A program made the position numbers and the translations under genes. From Pempheris klunzingeri (Eukaryota > Chordata > Actinopteri > Acropomatiformes > Pempheridae): a stretch of DNA of 64,000 nucleotides. Where the stretch lies: contig NC_092028.1 in the NCBI RefSeq assembly GCF_042242105.1, forward strand, positions 16,024,768-16,088,767, read 5' to 3'. Below the pieces are notes generated by a model. The model searched no databases, was not told the DNA's origin, and saw only the letters and a program-made list of their open reading frames with translations. Below are positions 1-16,154 of the stretch, one piece after another (positions within the stretch are counted from its first letter, which is position 1; each line of letters starts with the position of its first letter).

Positions 1-177
1 CTCTCTCTCCCTCTTTCTCTTTCACACACACACACACATGCGGTCCTGTTCTGTCAGGAATGTTCATGTGTGTTGTATTGATAAGGCGGGTGTGTGTTCC
101 GTGTGTGACATGTGAGTGGACCGATATGGAGTAAACCAGCGCCGGGAATGGAAACACGGTGAGAACAGAAGATTATC
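1..177. promoter_or_regulatory. left edge: CT/CA tract and presumed rnf151 5' flank
   Basis: The first 22 bases are a CT-rich tract followed by (CA)8 at 23-38. The rest leads into the inferred first exon of rnf151, whose ATG lies at 178-180. I see no clear TATA box. The window starts too close to the gene to define the transcription start. Confidence 0.35.
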
Positions 178-2739
178 ATGGTGAGTAGACAACAGCTTCT
201 CTTATTTATTTTATCCAGATTGTGTTTTCTCGCTTTAATGTGTATTTTCAGGTGTCTGTTACATATTACACATACACTTAAAATATTCCACACATACAGT
301 ACATGTATTCTTAATATGCGAACAGCTCCTTTAATAATATCTTTGGTGAACTGTGTTGTCGTCTTGTATGATGAGGACAGCTGTCTCCTTTATATTATAC
401 ATTTTAATTTAATTAATTAAAAGGACATAATACCACACATCATGTGTTTATAAGTATTTTGTCACTATCTCATGTTTTGTGAGGAAATAGAGTTTTGTCA
501 GAAGGATTGCATCTGCTTTTTGTTATCATGTAATCAGTCATATGACTTTCCAGAACAATTCTGTTTTGTCATCTCTCGGCTTTATGTTGACACACACTGC
601 CGACCTGTTGTAGGCAACTGTAGGGAAAACACTCACCTGTTGGTCTGTACATCCCCTCAGCTGACACCACTTTAGTGTCTCCCCGAAGTAAATGATGATA
701 CTGATAAAGATACACAATGACAAAGTATTTGTGGTGGCCATGTCCAGGCGGACCCAGAGGTGTCATCACAGAGCGGGGGCTACGATGTGGAGCTGTTTGT
801 GGACACCCCAGACTACGATCTGATCTGCACCATATGCCAGGGGGTCCTCAGGTGTCCAGTAAGAGCTGCGTGCCACCACATCTTCTGCAAGAAATGCATC
901 CTACAGTGGCTGAAGAGGTACCGAACATAACGTGGATCAGTGTCGCTGGACAAGAACATGTAGATGGTCCGTATAGATGAACAGGACTGACTGTTATGTG
1001 TCCTCCGCAGGCAGGAGACCTGCCCCTGCTGCAGGAAGCCGGTTAACCCAAGCTTGATCTTTGTCATGTTCAAGCTGAGCAAATCTATTGGACGCATGAA
1101 GATCAAGGTAGGAAATGGAAAATAAAAGGTGTCACCATCAACGATAGTCATCATTTTATTAACTGAGTGGCCACATTAGCACTTTGAGAGAGAAAAGGGG
1201 CCTAACAAAACCAATAAGACGGCCTGACAAGCGGCCCTGTACTATCTCGCCTTCAAGCTATGGGGAGGGGGCTGGTAAAGGGGTCTACTGTAGATTTTTG
1301 CCCTCAGTGTTTATCTGTCCTTATTAACAGAGTCTCTTCTGAATAACTCATTTTATCTGAGCTGCTATCAACACATGTACTGTCCAGCTGGAGAATGTCA
1401 CTAAGTACTCAAGTACTTTACTTTTTCCTACAATATTTTATTGAATTTTCAACAACATAAAAGACAGGATTTTATATTCATATAGTGTATAACACATTGT
1501 CGGTTGTTGCTTTGAAATGAAACAAAAACACAGAACAGAGATGTTCCTCTTTTTAACAAAAGGAAATCTTTATAAAATGGAGTACATTAATTCCTGTGTG
1601 ATAACTCTGCAAGTTTGGAAACTGTATAGTCTGCAGAGGTCAGTCAGTCTCTTCTGTTAGATCTAAGCCCTTCACGCTAATGAATGAAGGGCGTCCATAT
1701 GCTCTCAAATACTTGCTGTTTAACCTTTAAAACATAAGTTATCCCCTCTAACTAAAGGCTTAATAACATCCGTCTTATCCACTGAGTAGTTATTTGTCTG
1801 TGAGTCTTTTTCCACAACAGTGCAACACATGTTTTGGCATAGAGCCAGCTGAGATCTAGAAATGTTTGTTCATTTTTTACTACAATTGGGTTTCTCCGGA
1901 TATACACCCAACAGAAAAGGCTTTGGGTCAAGTAAGATTTGTTTTGAAATACTCTTCTCGATTGTAGCTCTTAACTCTTCCCAGAACTTTTGAATTTTTC
2001 TGAATTCCCATTTACTCAAGTACTTTACTTGAGCATAAATTTGAGGTACTTCATTCTACTTTATACCTCTGCTCAACTACAGTTCAGATGGAAATGCTGC
2101 ACTTTTTTACAAACCTACATTAATTTGACTGATCAAGTTATTAGATACATTACAGATTATTAGAAGTAAACTACCAGTACTTCGAGGTGACAGCAGGCGT
2201 ACAGTATGTGAACTACATCTTTTACAGCTTTGATTTCTTTGTGTTTCTCTGTGTCTGACCGCTTGCAGTGTAAGAACGAGATCCGAGGTTGTGCAGAGAC
2301 CTTCCCGCTCTCGGAGCAGTACTGCCACAGCATGAGCTGTCTGTACGAGCTCATCCCCTGCCCCTACCAGGGCTGCCGGGCGCAGCTCCTCCGCAGGGAC
2401 CTGGACACCCACGCACGCCACTGCGAACACTGGCGCCAGCCCTGCCACATGGGCTGTGGGACGATACTCTCCCACCGCACCCAGGCTCAACACAACTGCT
2501 ACAAGCAACTGAGGCAGGAGTATGAGGCCAGACAGAGGAACCACAGGGCCATCGCCACCGCCCTGCAGAGGAAGATGAGGAGGATGCAGAGCACCATGGC
2601 CCACATGAAGAGGCAGATAGGGCTGATCTGCGAGAGCCTGGAGGTGATGGACGACCTGCACGAGGTAGAGGAGGAGGACTTGGGAGAGAGCAGCGGCAGC
2701 TCCAGTGGGACTCCAAGTAGCAACAACAGCAACTGCTGA
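178..2739 (+). CDS. rnf151: RING finger protein 151 (RING + TRAF-type zinc finger)
   Basis: Four coding exons: 178-180 (only the ATG), 772-917, 1011-1107 and 2269-2739, giving 238 residues (human RNF151 has 245). All junctions are GT..AG and in phase. The N terminus reads MSGGYDVELF, like human MSGGYDLNLF, which is why I place the start in a separate exon ending ATG|GTGAGT. A C3HC4 RING is complete: C20, C23, C35, H37, C40, C43, C54, C57. A Cys/His-rich TRAF-type finger region follows from about residue 83 to 150, then a helical basic stretch and an acidic, Ser-rich tail. The RING predicts E3 ubiquitin ligase activity; mammalian RNF151 is testis-enriched. The gene lies directly upstream of rps2 on the same strand. 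Exons 2-4 are secure. The ATG exon rests on the donor motif, an A at -3 and N-terminal homology. Confidence 0.88.
1424..2012 (-). mobile_element. 5'-truncated L1-type LINE, ORF2 C-terminal end
   Basis: On the minus strand from about 2012 the sequence encodes ORF2-like protein (KFWEELRATIEKSIS, then DPKPFLLGVYPEKP), resembling the C terminus of L1/Tx1-type ORF2. An in-frame stop follows and the rest of the reading frame is degraded. The 3' end has AATAAA (complement of 1437-1442) and a short A run. The body is flanked by identical 18-bp copies of TACTCAAGTACTTTACTT at 1406-1423 and 2013-2030, as expected for a target-site duplication. It lies antisense in intron 3 of rnf151 and is a dead, strongly 5'-truncated insertion. 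Confidence 0.72.
2031..2185. repeat. dispersed teleost repeat interrupted by the LINE
   Basis: The stretch from GAGCATAAATTTGAGGTAC onward (tact-tcattctactttatac, then ctcaactacagttcagatgg) matches a very common teleost dispersed repeat I recognise by its ACTTGAGTAC / CTCCACTACATTTCAG phrasing. A short left piece lies at about 1400-1423, on the other side of the LINE, so the LINE landed inside this older repeat. Family name not assigned. Confidence 0.5.
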
Positions 2740-2906
2740 GGGACGAGTCAGTTAGTGCTGCTGGTTGGCCACTGCTGTGTATAACTTCTGCATGTGTTCA
2801 CTTCTTTGGAGGTGTCTTTGATGGTTTTTGAATATGTAGGCAGGTATATGATGATGAAGAGTGAATTTGTAACACATTTTGGTGCTGTAGTTTCACCTAT
2901 TTTGTA

Positions 2907-2912
2907 AATAAA
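2907..2912 (+). terminator. polyadenylation signal of rnf151
   Basis: AATAAA, 168 bases downstream of the rnf151 stop codon. It is the first such hexamer after the stop. Confidence 0.7.
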
Positions 2913-3300
2913 GAAATTAATATTACACTTTCATTCAAGAGTCTTTGTCGACGAGTGATGAATGACGCTTAATACACCAATTCATCTGTGTTCAACAGAA
3001 AACAAGGCCAGGTGGAAGAGGTCAGTTTTTTTATTATTATTAGTAGTAGTAGCAGTAGTAGTTGTTGTAGTAATAGTAAGGTGACTGTCTAAGTTATGTA
3101 ATTATAAAATAAAAAAGTAAAATAAAATAATGTCTTTTTTTATTTGCTTTTTAAAATGCTAAAATATTTCCTTGTTCATTCAGTAGATGTAAAATAAAAT
3201 CCATACTATTATAGTCGATGCATTTGCTCCAGTTATTCAGGTTCAGGTCTGAAAAGCAGCCAGCAGAGGGCAGCAGTAGTTAGCTCAAAGTATCGCGATA
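2913..3300. other. rnf151-rps2 intergenic spacer with TAG-type trinucleotide tract
   Basis: No gene. An imperfect tract of TAG/TTG/CAG triplets spans about 3038-3080, followed by A/T-rich sequence. The rps2 core promoter begins at its right end. Confidence 0.5.
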
Positions 3301-3308
3301 ACACGTCA

Positions 3309-3362
3309 TACATATAAACCGACGAGACTTCACTCAGGTCTTCTTCCTGTTTTAACGATCAC
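3309..3362 (+). promoter_or_regulatory. rps2 core promoter and 5' TOP first exon
   Basis: TATAAA lies at 3313-3318. A pyrimidine run (C)TTCTTCC begins near 3340, about 27 bases downstream, as expected for the transcription start and 5' terminal oligopyrimidine tract of a ribosomal protein mRNA. The noncoding first exon ends at the GTAAGT donor near 3363. TOP tracts place translation under mTOR/LARP1 control in vertebrates; here that is inferred from sequence only. Confidence 0.65.
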
Positions 3363-3554
3363 GTAAGTTGGATGCTCCGCTATTCTCACTGAGTAAAATC
3401 CAGGTTTATCTCACTCATCGTTCAGCCAAACACATCGATTAAACCTACAAAAGTACTCTTGGATTTTATATTTTCAAATCCTGCCTGTATTTGTGAGGAC
3501 ACTGAGGCAGAATTTAGGATATTTGTGAATATTGACATGAAGTCCTCAATGTGC

Positions 3555-3565
3555 AATATGGCGGC
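3555..3565 (+). promoter_or_regulatory. YY1-type site in rps2 intron 1
   Basis: AATATGGCGGC fits the YY1 consensus AAnATGGCGGC exactly and sits about 215 bases downstream of the inferred rps2 start. YY1 sites near the start or in intron 1 are common in vertebrate ribosomal protein genes. Binding is not shown. Confidence 0.45.
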
Positions 3566-3689
3566 GATGCTGGTTTTCAGTGAGCTGCCTGAAACAATTG
3601 AGACACGTTCCTCTAATTTAAGCGCTCACTTGTTTTATAGGTTTAAAGAAATATTGATTATGACCTTTTGTCTTTGTGTTCTGTAGCAA

Positions 3690-5896
<2,207 letters not shown>

Positions 5897-5919
5897 ACTT
5901 TTTATACAGAGAATCGTTG

Positions 5920-5925
5920 AATAAA
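5920..5925 (+). terminator. polyadenylation signal of rps2
   Basis: AATAAA, 24 bases after the rps2 stop. A very short 3' UTR is usual for ribosomal protein genes. Confidence 0.85.
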
Positions 5926-6297
5926 CATTCTGAAACGCCACTAAATGTGTCTTGTTTTACTTGTGCTGCCCCTAAGACAGAATGGGAATGTTGTCTAATA
6001 CTAAGAAGCATTTTATTTATACATTTTATTCATACCTTCTAGTTTAGGATGAGTGCAGTGAAATGTCAGGACATGACAGTAGGCAAAATAGTGATTTGGA
6101 GTATATGCCACGAGCACTACCAGGCAGAGGTTGGTGATACATTTAACAAGTTACATTTGTAATTTTATAATTATGTAAGAATATTTATGAAACTGCAATA
6201 TTTAATGAATATTGAATTTGGCAGATGAAATGCCTAACCCAAACATTTTAGACAAATGAATATTTCTACAGGTCCTGATCACTTGTCAGTTATCTAA

Positions 6298-6490
6298 TGT
6301 GTTTCTCAGTTCTGGAGGCCCTTTGCAACATTTTAGATGTTTCCCTGCTCCAACACACCTGATTCAAATTAACTGGTTAACAGGCTTCTGCAGAGCTTGA
6401 TGGGCTGAACATTTGAATCAGGTGTGTTTGAGCAGGGAAACACCTAAACCATGCAGGACAGTGAGCCTCCAGGAATGGGGAAACACTGAA
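6298..6490. mobile_element. MITE with long inverted repeats
   Basis: The left arm (TGTTTCCCTGCTCCAACACA, then CCTGATTCAAAT) is an imperfect inverted copy of the right arm (ATTTGAATCAGG, then TGTGTTTGAGCAGGGAAACA). Together the arms cover about 75 bases each, with a short middle. No coding capacity. This is a common teleost non-autonomous DNA transposon; I believe hAT-like but cannot prove the superfamily. The remainder of 5926-6720 shows nothing else. Confidence 0.7.
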
Positions 6491-6722
6491 CTAATGTATC
6501 CAGAGATATAAGGGAGAAATCTACTACACAAATGGCAAAATCTGACACACATCTCTGTGCATCAACCTCAGTGTATAGATTTATTTGTGCAGGAAAGTCA
6601 CTTCAAAATATAAAATTGCTGCCCAGAGCTCCAGAAGCTGCACGCACTGTCAGATAGGAGGGTGTAAAGTCATTTTGAGGACAAGCGAGGAAACAGACTA
6701 ACACATGATTTATGACATAAAC

Positions 6723-6728
6723 TTTATT
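6723..6728 (-). terminator. polyadenylation signal of ndufb10
   Basis: TTTATT on the plus strand (AATAAA on the minus), about 35 bases past the ndufb10 stop codon. Confidence 0.75.
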
Positions 6729-6763
6729 TTACAATTATTACACACGACAGGGGATAACCGTTT

Positions 6764-8435
6764 TTAAGCACTCTGGGCCTGAGCTGCCATCCGTTCTCTT
6801 TGCTTCATCAGACACTTCCTCCCACTGGCGTACGCTCCCAGGTCTCCATCTGGGGAGAGGCACAAGGAGCAAATGTTCAAAGTGACAAATTATTTTCATT
6901 CATTATATCTATAAAATGTCAGAGAAATGCTCATCGTGATTTCCTTTTTGTCCAATTTATATAAAAACTGAAGAGACAAATTATTGCATTTCAGAAGTTA
7001 GTACCGACACATTATCTTATCAAAGCATTTTGACATACTTGTGTTTATTCAACTGTTTGACATGACACATGTACAATAACTGAATGCTTCCAAGTCTTCT
7101 ATTACACCAAACATGTCCACAGTTCTGTCCATTACTTACAGCGTGACAGGAAGTTCTTGGTCACCTCGTTGAACTGTTGCACTTCGTTGGCACAGTTCTG
7201 GTGGTAGCTGGCTCCCTCTCTCTGGTGGCAGGCCCTCATACGCTCCTGGACTATCTTCACAATCTCCTGGTCCACTTTGCTGAGGGGTGACGACAACAAC
7301 ACAAGGTGACACTCTTCAGTGGCACCCTAAGTGCTACAGCAACCTTTACAGGTGTATGAGTCCTTTTAATATGGACTGCATTGTTTTGTATCCAAACCAG
7401 ACTGGGAAAATCATTTCTTTCTAATTGCTTTATGCAAGATATGATATTTGAGCTATAGGTCCCTCCTCATCCCCCTGCTGCACCTGCACTTTTATGCATT
7501 GTGCATATGTTTGTAGTTGCCTTCAAGTGCCCATTAGGTAGAATACACACCTCAGACCACACATAGCAGCTTCATTGTATTTCATCCAGAGCTCCAGAAA
7601 AAGACCTACTGTAAAACTGACCTGTCCAAGGTTTACTGCATGAAAAGCCATTACACTGGGCTACAAACACAGGGGCTGCCACTGAGCATATTATGCCCTC
7701 CAAAATTCTGATTAACCAAATTATCACAAAGTGAAAGTGGAGCCTTTGTGCAGCTGCATACTGTAATTATTTTATCAATCATCACCTACAGAGGGGACAC
7801 ACATTTCCTCTAGCATGAATAAATCTGGACTCACAAGTCTCTCCTCCACTGCATCTCAGCCTCATAGTAGCAGACATAGTCTCCCTGCTCGCACTCAGTC
7901 AGGTCTGGGACACGGCGGAACCTCTGGTGGTAGTAGACGGACTTGTTTTTAGCCCGGATGCTGTCAGCAGCATCTGGAGAATGAAGAAAATCATTAATCA
8001 CAGTTAAACCTCAAGAAAACCGTGTGGGCTGTAACGTTGCAGTGCTGCGTCTATGAATGACGCTAGCTGGGTTAGCATCATAACACCTCGCTAAAAGCGC
8101 ATACATAGCTAGCTAGCACTGTTACCACCACAAACAACAGCGTTGTAATTAATTAGGTTTAGTACTTTTGCACCGTTATACGGTTTAAATAGATCAGCCA
8201 TTTGTCTGTAGAGCTCCCTTACAGCTCCTGATAGCTGTGGTGTTGTGCTAGCCTGTTAGCCCAGTTAGCTTCGTTAGCTTGAGTTACCTCTAAATGTGGT
8301 GACGGGAAGGTCCACGGAGTAATAGAAGAGCTTAGACAGAATCACAGCGGGGTTTGGCAGCGCTGACTGCTTCTCCACAACCGGAGTCTGCCGAGGAGGC
8401 TCCGGATATGCCTCTTTATCAAAGTCTGCAGGCAT
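6764..8435 (-). CDS. ndufb10: NADH:ubiquinone oxidoreductase subunit B10 (complex I)
   Basis: Four exons, 8288-8435, 7835-7973, 7140-7279 and 6764-6849, give 170 residues (human NDUFB10 has 172). Start is MPADFDKEAYPEPPRQTPV, like human MPDSWDKDVYPEPPRRTPV. Two cysteine pairs are kept, C77-x6-C84 and C113-x11-C125, matching the disulfide cysteines of the human protein. The Tyr/Arg-rich segment YYHQRFRRVPDLTEC and the end DLGAYASGRKCLMKQRERM are typical. The protein is an accessory subunit of the membrane arm of complex I on the intermembrane-space side and is oxidised on import. No presequence is present, as expected. It is divergent from rpl3l and convergent with rps2, the arrangement I recall for human NDUFB10/RPS2. 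Confidence 0.95.
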
Positions 8436-8515
8436 TTTGCTTTATTTTGACCAAGAGCACAATTCGACCTCGACAGCTCTCCTTTCGAGGCAGCGCATGC
8501 GCAGAAGACACACCA

Positions 8516-8526
8516 CAATGGCGAAA
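8516..8526. promoter_or_regulatory. YY1-like motif at the ndufb10 5' end
   Basis: ACAATGGCGAA, about 85 bases upstream of the ndufb10 ATG (which is read on the minus strand), contains the ATGGC core of YY1 sites. YY1 sites are frequent in nuclear genes for mitochondrial proteins. Weak evidence. Confidence 0.3.
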
Positions 8527-8539
8527 TAGAGGTCATTAA

Positions 8540-8960
8540 TGTAAACCTTAACTGTTATCTAGATACTTTTTATTCTGCTTATTATGAAGGTATAAATATG
8601 TGCAAATATTATTTCTTACGAGGAATTCAGTACAAGCCCACTTACAGTGTTTTTAAACAATGAAGGTCGAAGGGTAAAGGTCACAGGTGGAGCTGTTGTA
8701 CCATTTCAATGCAGCAGGCGGTGCTGCAGAGCTGACAACCTGTTACCATTATAAAGCAGAACATAAAATACTATGACATTAGTCATCATTCAGCATTTAA
8801 AATGAATATAATATATGTCAAGTTGTCAACACTAAGACAAGATTGTGATATGTTGCATGTATGTATGCCAATGAATGGCCTCATGCACACATTACACATA
8901 TTATAACTGTGAATATCTCAAATCGTAATAATGTGTCATCCTGGTTTTTTTCGGTGCCTC
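8540..8960. other. ndufb10-rpl3l divergent intergenic region
   Basis: A/T-rich sequence with no ORF or recognisable repeat. It must hold the upstream control sequences of both ndufb10 (leftward) and rpl3l (rightward); no motif stands out. Confidence 0.4.
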
Positions 8961-8966
8961 CATCTC

Positions 8967-8973
8967 TATAAAA
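8967..8973 (+). promoter_or_regulatory. TATA box candidate for rpl3l
   Basis: TATAAAA preceded by CTC and lying about 390 bases before the inferred ATG exon. Transcription would start near 8998, after the two ATGs at 8980 and 8986. The noncoding first exon and its donor are not resolved. Confidence 0.4.
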
Positions 8974-9354
8974 CCCAACATGCTACATGGTGGCGGTGGA
9001 GGGTGTTTAACAACTGTTTGGTGTATTATTTCTTTCTGAAGGAAGAGAAAAGACTATCCGTCCTGAGGCAGATCAGGTGGATGTCGGCCTGCTTTCTCTC
9101 TCCTTTCTTGGCCATGTGGTTCCTGTCCACTGGGCTTCCCCACCACCTCAGACCTATGAGCTTACCCTCTATCCCTCCTCCTGTCTTCTCCTGTCAAACT
9201 TGGCAGAGGCTGCCTTGTTTGAAAGCGAATACGGCTCCTCAGCTGGGTCAAACACCAAATTAGAGCCCTTACACTGTGTATCATCTTATGTATGACCCTT
9301 ACACCAGCACTGGCCCCTCTCTCTTTCTATCCCTCGACAGGAGAGTGTACGGAC

Positions 9355-13022
<3,668 letters not shown>

Positions 13023-13054
13023 AGAAAACTCTCATATCTTAACTCTCATACAAT

Positions 13055-13060
13055 AATAAA
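13055..13060 (+). terminator. polyadenylation signal of rpl3l
   Basis: AATAAA 33 bases beyond the rpl3l stop, facing the tex2l signal about 150 bases away on the other strand. Confidence 0.75.
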
Positions 13061-13209
13061 ACTGAGTACACTGTGTGTTGTTGTTCCATGTAAGTTTGGT
13101 AATACATAACCGCAGTCACTGAGTGTTTGCGTTTTGACTGCAACTTAAATCCCTTTTTTTAGCAGTTTAATTTCAACAAATAACACAGATTTACAGTTCG
13201 AAACAGGTT

Positions 13210-13215
13210 TTTATT
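13210..13215 (-). terminator. polyadenylation signal of the TEX2-like gene
   Basis: TTTATT on the plus strand (AATAAA on the minus), giving tex2l a 3' UTR of about 470 bases that ends close to the rpl3l 3' end. Confidence 0.55.
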
Positions 13216-13682
13216 CAATGATAAACACTGGTCAGAAATAACATGCACCATTGATTGAACATAATCAGATCATCATCTCCATGTTCTTCCAGTTTCTGCT
13301 TTGTTCAAGCTCGCAACCCTTAAAAGTGGATTGGAAAATGGATAGTTTTATGGATAACTTGTTCAATCAGCATTCTTTTGAAACATTGGTCATCAACAAC
13401 ATCTTGTTTTAACGTGCAGTGAAGACATCCAGTTTCTCATTCTTCAGTTATCTTCACAGCAGGGGGCACTGTAGCATCATTCTCACAGTCCCGACGTCCC
13501 TGCCATGTTCAGCGTGCCTCCAGGGGGCGTCTACCCTGCACTGGTTACAGTGAACACACTGAGGTGAACACTGACCTGGTACCCAGCTGCAGCAGCCTCA
13601 GAATCCATTAAGGATTCATTACAATAGCGGCACAGTGGTTATTTTGTTTCGACACAATCCCGTCTGTGGCCTCAGAGCGGCA

Positions 13683-16121
13683 CTACTCTGACAGGTACTC
13701 CTGGGACTCCATGGAGGACTGGTGGGATGAGGAATGGACCGATGATTGGTGGGATACAGGTGGGTTGTCCAGGCCAGATGTCATCAGCGGCAGATATAAA
13801 TCATCCATGTTGGGCATGACCAACACTTTCTGACGAAGCCCAGGGGACAGCAAACAAATAGTTAGTGCAAAGATCAAAAGCAATGTTTTTAATGATATGG
13901 AAAATGTTTCACTGGTGGACCGACCTGGAACTCGCACTGCAGTTTTTTCTCGATCCACTCAGTGACATGAGAGAAGGTGACCTCCCTCTCCCCGAGCGTG
14001 GGACGCACATGAAGGTCTAACCTGGGAGGCACCCGGAAGCTGTACCTGAAGAGAAAGAAGGGGAGAAAAAGACAGTGTGAGGAAGAGAGAACTTTGACCT
14101 TTGAGTTTGTGGTATGAGACGACAAAGAGAGCGACTCAGTACCATATCCTGTCAGTAGGAGGAGGTGGGATGTTGATGGCCAGAGTGCCAGAGAGCTCCA
14201 GGACCTCAACGCTGAGCATCAGAGGCATGTTGGACACCTCAGCTATCTTCTTCCTGATGTACTCGTTCTCTGTGGCTTTCTGGAAGTACTTGGACTTCGC
14301 AATTTTGTCCACAAATCTCAAGATCTTCCTACTTGTGCTGCCACCAGTGTGCCTGGAGGAGAAATGCAGTAAAGGAATAAAGGAGAATCAGAGCTCGGGA
14401 TGTACTATTTCAGTAGTATACGGTGAACTGTTTAAACTTGGGAGTGGTGACTGCAGTAGCAACATTATTAGTTACTCCTGTGTTTGTCAAGTCAAAATAT
14501 CTGCCGTGAAAAAGATACTCTTTTTCTTGGGACGCAGCCACAAGTGCAACACGCTTCAGAACCTACAGTGCAGTCCAACTTTGAGTTTGATCAATGGTAT
14601 ATTTGAAGTTTACCCTTCAGCTGCTGCCACTGGGCTTTTATCTCCCAGAGACCCCTGTGGCTCAGAGAGAGGGACTTCCTCTTCATCAGACGAGCCTGCG
14701 CTGGATGACTCTTCATCACTATCAGCCAGTATACACAGCCTGGGCTTGGAGCTGAAAAACACATCAGTGGTAAACCTTAATGCATACTACTGAGCTTAGC
14801 AGACTCATTTCTGCTCCTGCTCTCTCTGCGTTTATCTACAGGAAGCTGAGGTGGGCCTCACCCGACTTGCTGGGTCTCTGGAACACTGTGAACCTCGTCC
14901 TCTCCATCTTTACCCAGCTTACACAGGTTCATCTTGGTCTCCAGGGTCATCTGTAGGCAGCCCGTGTACACCAACTCCAGCTCCAGCCACAGGCCTTGGG
15001 GATAAAGGGGATGAAGTGAAGGGGGGCAAAATAGCTAACAGGTAGCAGGTGATGCTTCAGCTTCCTTAACAAGCTTTGATGCGAAGAGTTTGGTTTGGAG
15101 ACTGAGCCATAAGATCTGGCCTTGCCCACAGGAAGATAGCTCAGGCATGCTATTGTCAGTTCAGCTTAATCAAGGAAAAGAGGATTGCTAATCACTTAAG
15201 CAGGAGACAATAGAAAGCTTTATGGACAAGCATGACAAACTCTGTAATGAAACAAATGAGATCACAGGCTGAGCTGAAAGCTGCATAGAGGCTGTTGGGT
15301 GAACTTTATTTGGTGACTCCTCCGCATCCATAGTGATACAGGAGAGAAAAAACAGGACAAAAGCAGGCGAGCGGCTCTGCTATTAGTGTTAGATACAGAG
15401 TCGGAATCACCAAAGTAATCAAATGAATGTATCAAAGAGAAACTGTACCTCTGCGGTCCAGTGAAGGTTTGGATGTGCTGAGGACTTGTGGTAAACAAGT
15501 GCCCATATCCAGATCAGCCAGAGTCAGCTCATTCATAAAGTATGGCAACTATAATGGGACAAACAACACCCTTAAATTAGTAAACATGCTGCGTTCGAGT
15601 CAGACATATCCAAATTAAATCTGTGTAGAGGTAGCTGATTACTCCAAACAAATGAGCGAGCAGGAGAAACCTACAGTGTATATGAGTGTGTGTTTGTGTG
15701 TGTTCTTGTATTACTCACTTAGTGGGGTCAGAAAACTCACAGTGTCTTGTGGGGCCATTTGTATGAACTAGTTTTAGACCTTTGGGGAGGGGATATTTTT
15801 GGAAAGGAAGGACATTTTGATCTTCCCTCACAACTTCAAAGGGCGGTTTGAGGGTTTAGACTTGGTTTTAGCTTACGGTTAGGCTAACGGGCTGAGAAAT
15901 GCATTAAGTCAATGAGTGTCCTCACAAGTATAGTACAAGTACAAGTACAAGGTTGTGTGTTTGTGTGTGAAGGACAGAGGCAGAAGATAGTGGTGTAAGA
16001 GGGATGGTGTGTGTCAAAGAGGAGATCAGGAAATGAGTAATGAGATGCTGCCGTGCCATCAGTGCTCTACCTACTCCCACCTCCTCCAGAGCCAAAGGGA
16101 GTGCATTATCAGCACACTCTT

Positions 16122-16154
<33 letters not shown>

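Noticed and set aside
2107-2661. 184-codon minus-strand ORF opposite rnf151
   Set aside because: Shadow of the last rnf151 exon, whose coding strand has clear RNF151 similarity.
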